From KBS50 sp042434095 (GTDB lineage: Bacteria; Actinomycetota; Actinomycetes; Mycobacteriales; Micromonosporaceae): a DNA stretch of 64,000 bases. Positions 1 through 7,790 of this stretch are shown one piece after another. A model generated the notes under the pieces. It was not told the DNA's origin and searched no databases. It was given only the letters and a program-made list of their open reading frames with translations. Made by a program: the position numbers and the translations under genes. The stretch lies in contig NZ_JBHLUE010000011.1 in assembly GCF_042434095.1 (NCBI RefSeq), forward strand, positions 372,001 to 436,000, written 5' to 3'. Position 1 is the first letter of the stretch; every line of letters starts with the position of its first letter.

Positions 1-1
1 C

Positions 2-820
2 GAGCGGCGGGTTCCGGAGCCCATCCTGCCGTTGGGGCTGTTCGCCAACCGCAACTTCGCGTTGATCTCGGCGGTCGGCTTCCTGCTCGGCTTCTCCATG
101 TTCGGCGCCATGAACTTCCTGCCGCTGTTCCAGCAGACCGTGCAGGGCGCGTCGGCCACCAACAGCGGCCTGCTGCTGCTTCCGCTGATGTTCGGCATGC
201 TCGTGGTGTCGATCGTGGTTGGTCGGGTGATCACCAAGACCGGTCGCTACCGGGCCTTCCCGATCATCGGCGGCGTGGTGATGACGGCCGGCATGGGGCT
301 GCTCACCCTGCTCGACGCGCACACCGGCCGCGCCCAGCTGGCGGCGTACATGGTGGTGCTGGGCGTCGGCATGGGCTTCCTCATGCAGACCTCGATGCTC
401 ATCGCCCAGAACAGCGTCGAGCAGCGGGACCTGGGCGCGGCGAGCGGCGCCGCCACCTTCTTCCGATCCATCGGCGGATCCTTCGGCATCTCGCTGTTCG
501 GCGCCATCTTCACGAGCCGGCTCGCCGCCTCCAGCGCGGGCCCGTTCCTGGGTCAGGCCTCGGGCGGTGGCGCCGGCGGCGCCGGCATGAACCCGGCGGA
601 CCTCAAGAAGTTGGCCGGCCCGGTCCGGGAAGCGGTGCTCGGCGGGCTCGCCGACTCCATCGCCGGCGTGTTCGGCTGGGCCGTGCTGTTCACGATCGCG
701 GTGCCGGTGTTGGCCTGGTTCATCAAGGAGATCCCGCTGCGCGGCGCCGCCGACCGCGCCCCGGCCGGCTCGCCCGAGGAGCAGGCCGAGACCGCGCTGG
801 CCGAGTCGCCGGTGGCCTGA
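2..820 (+). CDS. MFS drug-efflux transporter, C-terminal part (5' end outside window)
   Basis: The reading frame is open from the first bases, so the N-terminus lies upstream of the window. The visible 272 residues begin with a loop ending in the motif EPILPLGLF followed by FANRNFALIS, which is typical of the middle of 14-TM EmrB/QacA (DHA2) proton-coupled multidrug exporters. At least five hydrophobic segments follow, including one with the glycine-rich GVGMGFLMQ stretch, then a cytoplasmic tail rich in Ala, Glu and Pro. The protein would sit in the cytoplasmic membrane and export drugs or other hydrophobic compounds; substrate cannot be read from sequence. It converges on the TPR gene, with a 51-base hairpin repeat between them. 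Family is clear, substrate is unknown. Confidence 0.85.
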   Translation, partial: ERRVPEPILPLGLFANRNFALISAVGFLLGFSMFGAMNFLPLFQQTVQGASATNSGLLLLPLMFGMLVVSIVVGRVITKTGRYRAFPIIGGVVMTAGMGLLTLLDAHTGRAQLAAYMVVLGVGMGFLMQTSMLIAQNSVEQRDLGAASGAATFFRSIGGSFGISLFGAIFTSRLAASSAGPFLGQASGGGAGGAGMNPADLKKLAGPVREAVLGGLADSIAGVFGWAVLFTIAVPVLAWFIKEIPLRGAADRAPAGSPEEQAETALAESPVA

Positions 821-914
821 GGCCGGCCCATCGCCGCGACCCGGTGCGCCGGCCGGCCGCCGGGTCCCGGTGCGCCGGCCGGCCGCCGCGTCCCGGCGCG
901 CCGGTCGGCCGGCG

Positions 915-965
915 TTAAGAAGGGCCCCTTCCTATACAAAAAGCGATAAGAAGGGGCCCTTCCTT
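915..965 (+). repeat. 51-base hairpin repeat, copy 1 (likely bidirectional terminator)
   Basis: Two near-complementary arms, each containing a GGGCCC core (AAGAAGGGCCCCTTCCTAT and ATAAGAAGGGGCCCTTCCTT), flank a short A-rich loop. Three further copies of the same length lie at 22647, 51222 and 60703. This copy ends directly at the stop codon of the minus-strand TPR gene and lies between two convergent genes, so a terminator role is likely. Confidence 0.8.
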
Positions 966-2825
966 TCACCTCCGGAGCAGGCGGCGCCAGAGGCGGGCCA
1001 GCCAGCCTGGCTCGCGTAGGCGGTGCATGCCGAGCAGCTCCCTCGTCAGCACCAGCACCGTCGGATCGACGTCCGGGGCGGCCAGCAGCAGCCAGGCCAG
1101 CGAGTTGAGGATCGACACCGGGCGGGTGCGGGCCGCGGCCATGGCGTCGGCCAGCCGCTCGGTGCCCGTCCGGGCCACCTCGGGGCGTACCGACGGATCC
1201 ACCCAGGCGTACGTGATCAGGGCGAACAGGGCCGCCTCGGTCACCCAGTCCTCGACGCCCCAGAGCAGGTCGAGCAGCACCCGCCGGCGGGTGGACGCCG
1301 GCCACGGCTCGTCGGTGCGGTGATGGAGCAGGCCGAGGCAGGCCCAGACCTGGACGGACCGCACCCAGAGGGTGGGGTCGTGCTCGAGCAGCGAACGGCC
1401 CAGCTCGTCGTCCGGCGGCGCGGGCGGATGGACCAGCAGCGCGAGCAGGTCGTCCAGCTCCACCGTGGCCAGCGCCACGGCGCTGTCGTACGCGTCCGGT
1501 GGGTGCCGCCAGCCGGGCCGGGCGAGCTGCCGGATCCGCTCCGCGGCGGCCGCGGACGGCGGCGGCAGCGCGGGCGTCGCGGTGGTGCCGTCGTACCGCC
1601 AGAGCGGCCGCTCGACGGCCCGGCGCGGCAACCGCGGGTCCGGGTCCGGCACCTTCTCGATGTCCAGCCGCAGCCCGGGCGCGGCGGCGGCCACCGCCCG
1701 CAGCGCGCTCGGCGGCTCCAGGCCGCTGAGCCGCACCCGACCCCGGGCGACCAGCCCGGAGGAGTCCCGGCCGTGCCCGTCGGCCAGCATCCGGCGCAGC
1801 ACCCCGGCCACCGCCTCCTGGGCGGCCGGCAGCCGGCCCAGCCAGGGCTCGCCGGAACAGCACTCGGCCAGGTCGCCGTGCTCGTGCGAGTCGTCCGGAT
1901 GCTCGCGCTGGAAGTCGGCCAGCCCGACGAGGTGCCGCACCTCGCCGTCCCGCCGGTACCGCAGCCGGTGCGCGGTGTGCACCGCGCAGTCGAACGTCGG
2001 GTCGCGTTCGAGGGCCCGGTCGGTCCAGCGCAGCGCCTCGTCCAGCCGGCCGTTGTCGGCCAGCGTGCCGGCGATGTCGGCGTACACGGAGAGGTCGTCG
2101 GGGTCGTACGCGACCGCCCGGTAGAGCGCGTCCAGCGCCGCGTCGATCCGTCCGGCGCTGCGGTGGGCGTACCCGAGCCAGACCTCGCCGAGCTTCGACG
2201 GCGCGGCCCGGACGCCGGCGCCGGCCCAGTGCACGGCGAGCGGGATCTCGTCGAGCCGGCGGGCCAGCGCCGACGCCGCGCCGAGCAGCAGCGCCGCCCG
2301 CGGGTGCCGGGCGATCGCCCGCTCCGCCAGCCGGAGGTACGGGCGCAGCGCGGCCCGGCCGGGTTGCGGCGCCGGATCGGGGATGCCGGCGCAGATCCGC
2401 ATCAGCAGCCGGGCCAGTCGGTCCGGGTCGACCTGTTCGGCCAGCGCGGGGGCGGCCACCCAGGGCACGCCGGCCCAGTCCACCGCCGGAGCGTGGTCGG
2501 TGGCGATGGCCAGCAGCTCCAGCCCCTCGGCGGGCCGGCCCGCGGCCGCCAGCAGGTGGGCGCGGGCCACGATCGTGCCGACGAACGGATGCTGGCGCAG
2601 CGGGAACAGGTCTAGGCCGCCGCCCGTCCGCGCCGCGAGCTGGGCGAGCACCTCGTGCGCCTCGGGCAGGGTCGGTGCGTGCGCCAGCGCGCCGGCGACG
2701 TGCCCGGCGGCGTGCTGGAGGTCGCCGTCGGCCAGGGCCGTCCGGGCCAGTTCCAGCTCGCCCGCGGCCGAGCGCCGGGGGTCGTCCATTCCCTCGGGCA
2801 CGACGTGCGAATCTCCGATCCTCAT
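966..2825 (-). CDS. Tetratricopeptide-repeat protein of unknown function
   Basis: A 619-residue, largely helical, soluble protein. The region from about residue 20 to 330 reads as repeated helix pairs with TPR spacing (for example around LSVYADIAGTLADNGRLDEA and the ALRWTDRALERDPTFD unit), which usually serve as protein-protein contact surfaces. The last 250 residues are helical and Leu/Ala/Pro-rich with no recognised motif; there is no signal peptide. I use the ATG at 2825; another ATG at 2789 with GAGGGA directly before it, or a GTG between them, is possible. It stands alone between a convergent transporter and a divergent SIS-domain gene. Function is not known. Confidence 0.7.
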   Translation of the reverse strand: MRIGDSHVVPEGMDDPRRSAAGELELARTALADGDLQHAAGHVAGALAHAPTLPEAHEVLAQLAARTGGGLDLFPLRQHPFVGTIVARAHLLAAAGRPAEGLELLAIATDHAPAVDWAGVPWVAAPALAEQVDPDRLARLLMRICAGIPDPAPQPGRAALRPYLRLAERAIARHPRAALLLGAASALARRLDEIPLAVHWAGAGVRAAPSKLGEVWLGYAHRSAGRIDAALDALYRAVAYDPDDLSVYADIAGTLADNGRLDEALRWTDRALERDPTFDCAVHTAHRLRYRRDGEVRHLVGLADFQREHPDDSHEHGDLAECCSGEPWLGRLPAAQEAVAGVLRRMLADGHGRDSSGLVARGRVRLSGLEPPSALRAVAAAAPGLRLDIEKVPDPDPRLPRRAVERPLWRYDGTTATPALPPPSAAAAERIRQLARPGWRHPPDAYDSAVALATVELDDLLALLVHPPAPPDDELGRSLLEHDPTLWVRSVQVWACLGLLHHRTDEPWPASTRRRVLLDLLWGVEDWVTEAALFALITYAWVDPSVRPEVARTGTERLADAMAAARTRPVSILNSLAWLLLAAPDVDPTVLVLTRELLGMHRLREPGWLARLWRRLLRR

Positions 2826-2892
2826 GCTGCCTGGGCTGGGTGGGCAGCCTAGGCCATCGAGGCGCGCGGCGGGGATCCGTGCGCATTTGTGA

Positions 2893-2942
2893 GTGCTCGA
2901 TTGCGATCCGCCGCCTAAAAGTGCAAGAATGCTCAGCAATCG
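2893..2942. promoter_or_regulatory. Candidate operator upstream of the SIS-domain gene
   Basis: Two TGCTC boxes (2894 and 2930) recur 36 bases apart, and CGATTGC (2898-2904) is the reverse complement of GCAATCG (2936-2942). The stretch is more AT-rich than its surroundings and lies 40-85 bases before the start of the sugar isomerase gene, where a GntR- or DeoR-type repressor would be expected. No regulator gene is adjacent, so this rests only on the dyad. Confidence 0.3.
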
Positions 2943-2978
2943 CGCGGGGAACGCGCAGTGGGTGCTGTGGAGGCGGCG

Positions 2979-4031
2979 ATGACCCGACCGGGATCCGGGA
3001 TGGCGGCGGACCTCGCCGAACAGCCGGCGGGCTACGCCCGGCTGCTCGAACCGGACCGGGCGGACGCGATCGCCCGGGTGGCCCGGGCCATCGCCGAGCG
3101 GCGGCCGCGGCACGTGGTGTACGCGGCCCGTGGCACCTCGGACCACGCCGCCCTCTACGCGGCCTATCTCACCGAGATCCGGCTCTCGCTGCCCGCCGGC
3201 CTGGCCTCGCCGAGCACCATGACGCTGTTCGGCGCCCGGCCCGATCTGTCGGACGCGCTCGTGGTCGGGGTCAGCCAGAGCGGCGGCTCGGCCGACCTGG
3301 CCGAGGTGCTCCGGGTGGCCCGCGGCGCCGGGGCGCTCACCCTCGCGGTGACCAACGCGCCCGACTCGCCGCTCGCCGGCCTCGCCGAGCTGTCCGTCGA
3401 CATCGCGGCCGGGCACGAGCGCGCGGTGGCGGCCACCAAGACCTACACGGCCGAGCTGCTCGCCCTGCTGATGCTCGTCGAGGGCGTCCGCGCCGGCGAC
3501 GGGCGGCTCCCGGCGGCCGAGCGCGCCGCCCTCGCCGAGCTGCCCGAGCTGGCCGAGCGGGTGCTCGCCGATCCGGCCGCCGGAGCGCTGGCCCCGCGCT
3601 ACCGGTTCGCCGGCCAGCTCGTCACCACCGGCCGGGGCTACGCGTACCCCACCGCGCGCGAGGCCGCGCTCAAGCTCATGGAGACTTCGTACCTGCCGGC
3701 CCTGGCCTTCTCCGGCGCCGACCTGCTGCACGGTCCGCTGGCGATGACCGACCCGGACGTACCGGTGCTGGCGCTGGTGGGGTCGGGACCCGGCGGCGAC
3801 GCCATGCGGGCCGTGCTGCCGCGGCTGGCCGAGCGGGGCGCGGACGTGGTCACCATCGGCTCGGCCGAGGTGCCCGGCGCGGTCCGGATCGCGGTGCCGG
3901 AGGTGGACGAGCGGTATGCGCCGCTGCTGGACATCCTGCCGCTGCAGCGGCTCGCCCTGGCCCTGGCCCTGGCCCGGGGCGAGGACCCCGACGCGCCGCG
4001 CGGGCTCAACAAGGTCACCAGCACCCACTGA
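2979..4031 (+). CDS. SIS-domain sugar-phosphate isomerase/deaminase (GlmS/AgaS-like)
   Basis: A 350-residue protein with two SIS (sugar isomerase) domains and no glutaminase domain. The first domain has the phosphosugar loop VSQSGGSADL near residue 95 and the preceding AARGTSDHAALY; the second contains YPTAREAALKLMETSY and LHGPLAM, both standard in the isomerase half of glucosamine-6-phosphate synthase. Such stand-alone double-SIS proteins act as amino-sugar deaminase/isomerases in cytoplasmic amino-sugar catabolism. The ATG at 2979 is chosen because GGAGG lies 7 bases upstream. It is followed after 29 bases by the PdtaS-like kinase on the same strand, but the two are not obviously related in function. 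Exact substrate is inference. Confidence 0.82.
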   Translation: MTRPGSGMAADLAEQPAGYARLLEPDRADAIARVARAIAERRPRHVVYAARGTSDHAALYAAYLTEIRLSLPAGLASPSTMTLFGARPDLSDALVVGVSQSGGSADLAEVLRVARGAGALTLAVTNAPDSPLAGLAELSVDIAAGHERAVAATKTYTAELLALLMLVEGVRAGDGRLPAAERAALAELPELAERVLADPAAGALAPRYRFAGQLVTTGRGYAYPTAREAALKLMETSYLPALAFSGADLLHGPLAMTDPDVPVLALVGSGPGGDAMRAVLPRLAERGADVVTIGSAEVPGAVRIAVPEVDERYAPLLDILPLQRLALALALARGEDPDAPRGLNKVTSTH

Positions 4032-4060
4032 CCGGCGGCCGGACGTGGCACCCTTGCCTC

Positions 4061-5587
4061 GTGTCCACCCTGCGAGACCTGGCCGAGGAGCACACCGCGC
4101 TGCGCCCCGGCGACATCGACCACCTGCACCGGGTCGCCGGCGACTGGCAGTTGCTGTCCGACCTGTCCTTCGCGGACCTGCTGCTGTGGGTGCCGGTGGA
4201 CCGGGAGGGCTCCTTCCTCTGCGTGGCGCAGGTCCGGCCCACCACCGCGCCCACGGCGTACCAGGACGACCAGGTGGGCCGGATCGTCGGCGGCCCCGAG
4301 GTGGCGCACCTGGACATCGCGTACTCCCAGGGCCGGATCTGGCGGGAGGGCGACCCGGTCTGGTACGGCGACACCCCGGCCCGGCACGAGGCCATCCCGG
4401 TGCGGCTGCGCACCGCGGAGGGTGAGGCCGGCGAGGTGATCGCGGTGGTCGGCCGGGACACCAACCTGTCCACCGCGCGCACCCCCAGCCAGCTCGAGCT
4501 CAACTACCTGACCACGGCCGACGACCTCGCCCAGATGCTCGCCGACGGCACCTTCCCGCCGGCCCGGCACCCCGGCGAGACCACCTCGGCCCCCCGGGTG
4601 GGCGACGGCCTCATCCGATTGGACGCCACCGGCAAGGTCACCTATGCGAGCCCGAACGCCCAGTCGGCGTACCGCCGGCTCGGCTTCGCCTCGCACCTCA
4701 TCGGCGAGGACCTGGCCACCCTGAACGGCCGGCTCGCGGCGGATCCGCTGGACGGCACCGAGGCGGCCAACTCGGTGCTGGCCGCGCTGCGCGGCGAGGC
4801 GCCGGCCCGCCGGGAGGTCGAGGCCCGCGGCGCCACCGTGCTGACCCGGGCGTTGCCGCTGATGCCCGCCGGGGTGCCGATCGGCGCGCTGGTCCTGGTC
4901 CGCGACATGACCGAGGTACGCCGTCGGGACCGCGCCCTGATGACGAAGGACGCGACGATCCGGGAGATCCACCACCGGGTCAAGAACAACCTCCAGACGG
5001 TGGCCGCGCTGCTGCGCCTGCAGGCCCGCCGGGTGGACAGCCCGGACGCGCGGGCCGCGCTCGAGGAGTCGGTACGCCGGGTCGCCTCGATCGCGCTGGT
5101 GCACGAGACGCTCTCGATGTCGAGCGACGAGGCGGTGGAGTTCGACGGGATCCTGGACCGGGTGGCCGTGGCCGCGGCCGAGGTGGCGGCCACCGATTTC
5201 GCGGTCCGGATGCGCCGGCAGGGCTCCTTCGGGGTGCTGCCGGCCGAGCTGGCCACCTCGCTCGTGATGGTGCTGAACGAGCTGCTGCTCAACGCCGTCG
5301 AGCACGGGTTCCCGGCCGACGGTCCGGCGCCGGCCGGCGAGCCGCCGGCCGAGGTGGTGGTGTCGGCGCACCGGTTCCGCAAGCAGCTGCACGTGTCGGT
5401 GGCGGACAACGGCCGCGGGCTGCCGCCCGGCTTCGACCGGGAACGCAGCGGCCGGCTGGGCCTGCAGATCGTCCGGGCGCTGGCCACCGGCGAGCTGCGC
5501 GGCACCATCGAGCTGCGCAACCGGTCCGGCGGGGGCACCGAGGCCATCGTCGTGGTGCCGCTGCACCGGCCGAAGCGAGCCGGCTGA
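4061..5587 (+). CDS. pdtaS: PdtaS-type sensor histidine kinase
   Basis: A 508-residue soluble kinase. The N-terminal 150 residues form the PdtaS GAF-like domain (DWQLLSDLSFADLLLWVP is characteristic), followed by a PAS domain (about 180-290), a HisKA_2 dimerisation/phosphotransfer helix with REIHHRVKNNLQT (phospho-acceptor His304) and a HATPase domain with LNELLLNAVEHGF and DNGRGLPPGF. In the family this cytoplasmic kinase phosphorylates the ANTAR-domain RNA-binding regulator PdtaR, which acts as a transcription antiterminator. No pdtaR gene is visible here. The GTG at 4061 matches the family N-terminus (STLRDLAEEH); no good ribosome site precedes it. It converges on the next gene with a hairpin between. 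Confidence 0.9.
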   Translation: MSTLRDLAEEHTALRPGDIDHLHRVAGDWQLLSDLSFADLLLWVPVDREGSFLCVAQVRPTTAPTAYQDDQVGRIVGGPEVAHLDIAYSQGRIWREGDPVWYGDTPARHEAIPVRLRTAEGEAGEVIAVVGRDTNLSTARTPSQLELNYLTTADDLAQMLADGTFPPARHPGETTSAPRVGDGLIRLDATGKVTYASPNAQSAYRRLGFASHLIGEDLATLNGRLAADPLDGTEAANSVLAALRGEAPARREVEARGATVLTRALPLMPAGVPIGALVLVRDMTEVRRRDRALMTKDATIREIHHRVKNNLQTVAALLRLQARRVDSPDARAALEESVRRVASIALVHETLSMSSDEAVEFDGILDRVAVAAAEVAATDFAVRMRRQGSFGVLPAELATSLVMVLNELLLNAVEHGFPADGPAPAGEPPAEVVVSAHRFRKQLHVSVADNGRGLPPGFDRERSGRLGLQIVRALATGELRGTIELRNRSGGGTEAIVVVPLHRPKRAG

Positions 5588-5591
5588 GCCG

Positions 5592-5646
5592 CTCGTCGGG
5601 GCGCCCGGGCCGTCCGTCCGACGGGCCGGCGCGGCCCGGGGACGAG
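5592..5646. terminator. Hairpin between convergent genes
   Basis: CTCGTC (5592) pairs with GACGAG (5641), and CCCGGGCCG (5604) pairs with CGGCCCGGG (5632); the stem is interrupted by a small bulge. It sits between the stops of the PdtaS gene and the GT39-like gene and can terminate both. There is no U tract, as usual at this GC content. Confidence 0.6.
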
Positions 5647-5653
5647 ACCGGGG

Positions 5654-7375
5654 TCAGCGCCGGACGTACAGGGTGATCGTGAGGTCGGGCACCGTCCACC
5701 GGCTGTTCAGGGCGTAGCCGGTCCGCAGCGCGGCCGCCTTGGCCGCCGGCATGGTGGTGAACGGGTCGATCTTCTCGCCGATGCTCACCACCCAGACCCG
5801 GTTGGTGCCGGCCAGACATCCGACCGGATCGCGGCACTCGCTGGCCCACAGCGTCCCCCGCTGCCGCGCGGTCCGGTTGACCAGGACGTCCCGCGGCGCG
5901 CGGTCGCGGAGGTAGTAGGACATGGCGATGTCCAGGAACGACCAGTCGGAGCGGTTCGGAAAGATGATGCCGTCGCCCGGCAGCTCGTGCTCCTCGACGA
6001 TCCGGGCCGCGGCCGAGTACGACCGGGGCGCCGAGCGTGGCCACTCGTGGGTCTTCCGGAACCCGAGCTGGGAGTTCGCGCTGACGAAGGCAAGCACCGA
6101 GACGATCGCGAGGATGGCCGCCGGCCGTACCCGTTCCAGGTTGGTGGCGGCGAGCAGGGCCAGCAGCGGCGCGGCGAAGATGAGGTAGCGGGCCACGAAC
6201 AGCGGCTCGTGCTGGCCGGCCTCGTAGAGCAGCACGACCGGGCCGAGCGCCGCCATTCCCAACACGGCGCCCCAGCGGCCGCGCAGCGCCCAGCCCACCG
6301 CGGCCAGGCCGACCACGAACCCGCCGGCGGTCGGGTTGCCGAAGAGGCCGCCGGGCAGGTCGGGCAGCAGCTCGATCTTGGCCAGCGGCACCCAGTTGAG
6401 CTGCGTGCCCTGCTGGTGGCGGCCCAGCCACACCAGCGGAAACACGCCGACCCCGACCGCCACGACGGCGGTGAGCCAGCGCCACAGGGGCCGGCGGTCG
6501 CTGGTTACCCGGGACGCGGTCAGCACCGCCACCGCGTGTCCGACGAGCACCATGAGCATCAGCAGGTTCGCCAGGCCGAGCCCGTAGAGCGCGAGACCGT
6601 AGCCGAGGAAGCGCCGGCGGGTGGGCCGGTCCAGTGCCCGGACCAGCAGGAGGGTGGAGGCCACCGAGAACAGGGCCGCGAACGCGTACCCGCGGGCCTC
6701 CTGGGCGTACCGGGAGGTGGCCGGCAGGACCGCGAAGAGCAGCCCGGCGGCCACCCCCACCCGCACGCCGAACAGCCGGCGGCCGAGGACGGCCAGCAGC
6801 CCGGCGGTGCCGACCATGGCGATCAGCGACGGCAGCCGCATGGCGGTCGGGGAGTCCCCGGCGATCCGGATCCAGGCCCACATGAACAGGTAGTACGGCG
6901 AGGTGACGGCGTCGACGTGGTGAGCCATCCGCAGCACCTGGTAAAAGGGCCGGGTGGCCGCGCTCCAGGTGGCCATCTCGTCCCGCCACGGCTCGGCCCG
7001 GCCGATCCCCACGGCCGTCACGGCCAGGGTGGCCAGGGCCGGCCACAGCCAGTAGAGCCGGCGCGCCCAGTCCAGCGCCGCGCGTACCGCCGGCCCGCCG
7101 GCCGCCGCGCCCGCGGCCGGCGGCCCGGATACCGGCGTGCCCGGCGGCGTGCCGGCGTCGCCGCCGTCGGCGGCCGGGTCGGCGTCAATGGCGGCGTCGG
7201 AGTCGATGCCCCGGGGGCCGGCGCCGGCGTCAGCGGCGGAACCGGCGTCAGTGGGGGCGCCGGCGCGGCCGGCAGCCGAGCCGGGAGGGGCGCCGGGCGC
7301 GGGGTCGGCCGGACCGGCCGGACCGGCCTCCGGGTCCTCGCCCCGGCCACCGGTGAGCGTGGTCCTCGACCGCAT
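5654..7375 (-). CDS. Membrane glycosyltransferase, GT39/ArnT-like (GT-C fold)
   Basis: A 573-residue integral membrane protein with a disordered Ala/Gly/Asp/Pro-rich cytoplasmic N-terminus of about 90 residues, then some ten or more hydrophobic helices. The first extracytoplasmic loop has EPWRDEMATW and later YYLFMWAWIRI and RYAQEARGYAF, the acidic-residue loop pattern of PMT/ArnT-type GT-C enzymes that transfer sugars from polyprenyl-phosphate donors. A C-terminal extracytoplasmic domain of about 150 residues follows. I choose the ATG at 7375 because AAGGGA lies just upstream; an in-frame start nine codons earlier is possible. Donor and acceptor are unknown. It is divergent from the sulfite reductase operon. 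Confidence 0.78.
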   Translation of the reverse strand: MRSRTTLTGGRGEDPEAGPAGPADPAPGAPPGSAAGRAGAPTDAGSAADAGAGPRGIDSDAAIDADPAADGGDAGTPPGTPVSGPPAAGAAAGGPAVRAALDWARRLYWLWPALATLAVTAVGIGRAEPWRDEMATWSAATRPFYQVLRMAHHVDAVTSPYYLFMWAWIRIAGDSPTAMRLPSLIAMVGTAGLLAVLGRRLFGVRVGVAAGLLFAVLPATSRYAQEARGYAFAALFSVASTLLLVRALDRPTRRRFLGYGLALYGLGLANLLMLMVLVGHAVAVLTASRVTSDRRPLWRWLTAVVAVGVGVFPLVWLGRHQQGTQLNWVPLAKIELLPDLPGGLFGNPTAGGFVVGLAAVGWALRGRWGAVLGMAALGPVVLLYEAGQHEPLFVARYLIFAAPLLALLAATNLERVRPAAILAIVSVLAFVSANSQLGFRKTHEWPRSAPRSYSAAARIVEEHELPGDGIIFPNRSDWSFLDIAMSYYLRDRAPRDVLVNRTARQRGTLWASECRDPVGCLAGTNRVWVVSIGEKIDPFTTMPAAKAAALRTGYALNSRWTVPDLTITLYVRR

Positions 7376-7559
7376 CCCGACCGTCCCTTCCCCCGTCGCC
7401 ACCCGCGACCTCGTAGCCTTCGACGCCTAGCTCACCACACGCCTCGCGGCGGCGCGGGCCGCCCGGCACATCCGCCGCCACCCGTTGGACCGACCGGCAG
7501 GTGAGACCGTGCCCACGCTTGGCTGGCCGCCGGTCGGTCGGGTGTGGCAGCATGAGGTC

Positions 7560-7646
7560 ATGACCGCTGCCGTCGAGCGCCGACTCGTGGCCCGCCGCCA
7601 CGTAGATTACGGGCGCGTCCGCAGCGCGATCTGTCCGGCCCTCTGA
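7560..7646 (+). CDS. Putative cysteine-responsive leader peptide
   Basis: A 28-codon open frame starting ATG with GAGG just upstream. It encodes a basic peptide with the core VARRHVDYGRVRSAICPAL. Short peptides with an RRHVDxxRVxSAxC core recur upstream of sulfur-assimilation genes in actinobacteria and are annotated as putative leader peptides; that is family knowledge recalled, not searched here. The single Cys codon is fourth from the end. A strong hairpin (7705-7731) lies between the peptide and the ribosome site of the sulfite reductase gene, consistent with translation-coupled attenuation responding to Cys-tRNA supply. The regulatory role is inference. Confidence 0.72.
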   Translation: MTAAVERRLVARRHVDYGRVRSAICPAL

Positions 7647-7704
7647 CGCTCCGGACCCATTCCGTTCCGGGCATACCACGCCGGCACGCGGACATCGACG
7701 TTCT

Positions 7705-7731
7705 CCGGCTCCACCCTCCCGGGTGAGCCGG
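7705..7731 (+). promoter_or_regulatory. Attenuator-like hairpin before sulfite reductase
   Basis: CCGGCTC (7705-7711) pairs with GAGCCGG (7725-7731) and ACCC (7713-7716) with GGGT (7721-7724) around a TCCC loop, with one bulged C. CCGGACCC at 7651-7658, directly after the leader stop codon, can pair in part with the right arm (GGGT and CCGG), offering a competing fold whose formation would depend on ribosome position on the leader. Confidence 0.55.
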
Positions 7732-7790
7732 TCGCCGCCCTGGTCACGCCCGCCGATCCGTATCGCGGACAGCCAACGGAGGACACTGCG

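Noticed and set aside
966..4028. Very long open frames opposite or across known genes (for example minus strand 966-4028, minus 15955-18288, plus 30662-33352).
   Set aside because: High GC removes stop codons from shadow frames; their translations are Arg/Pro/Gly-rich with no family features, while the annotated frame of each locus has clear motifs and normal third-position GC.
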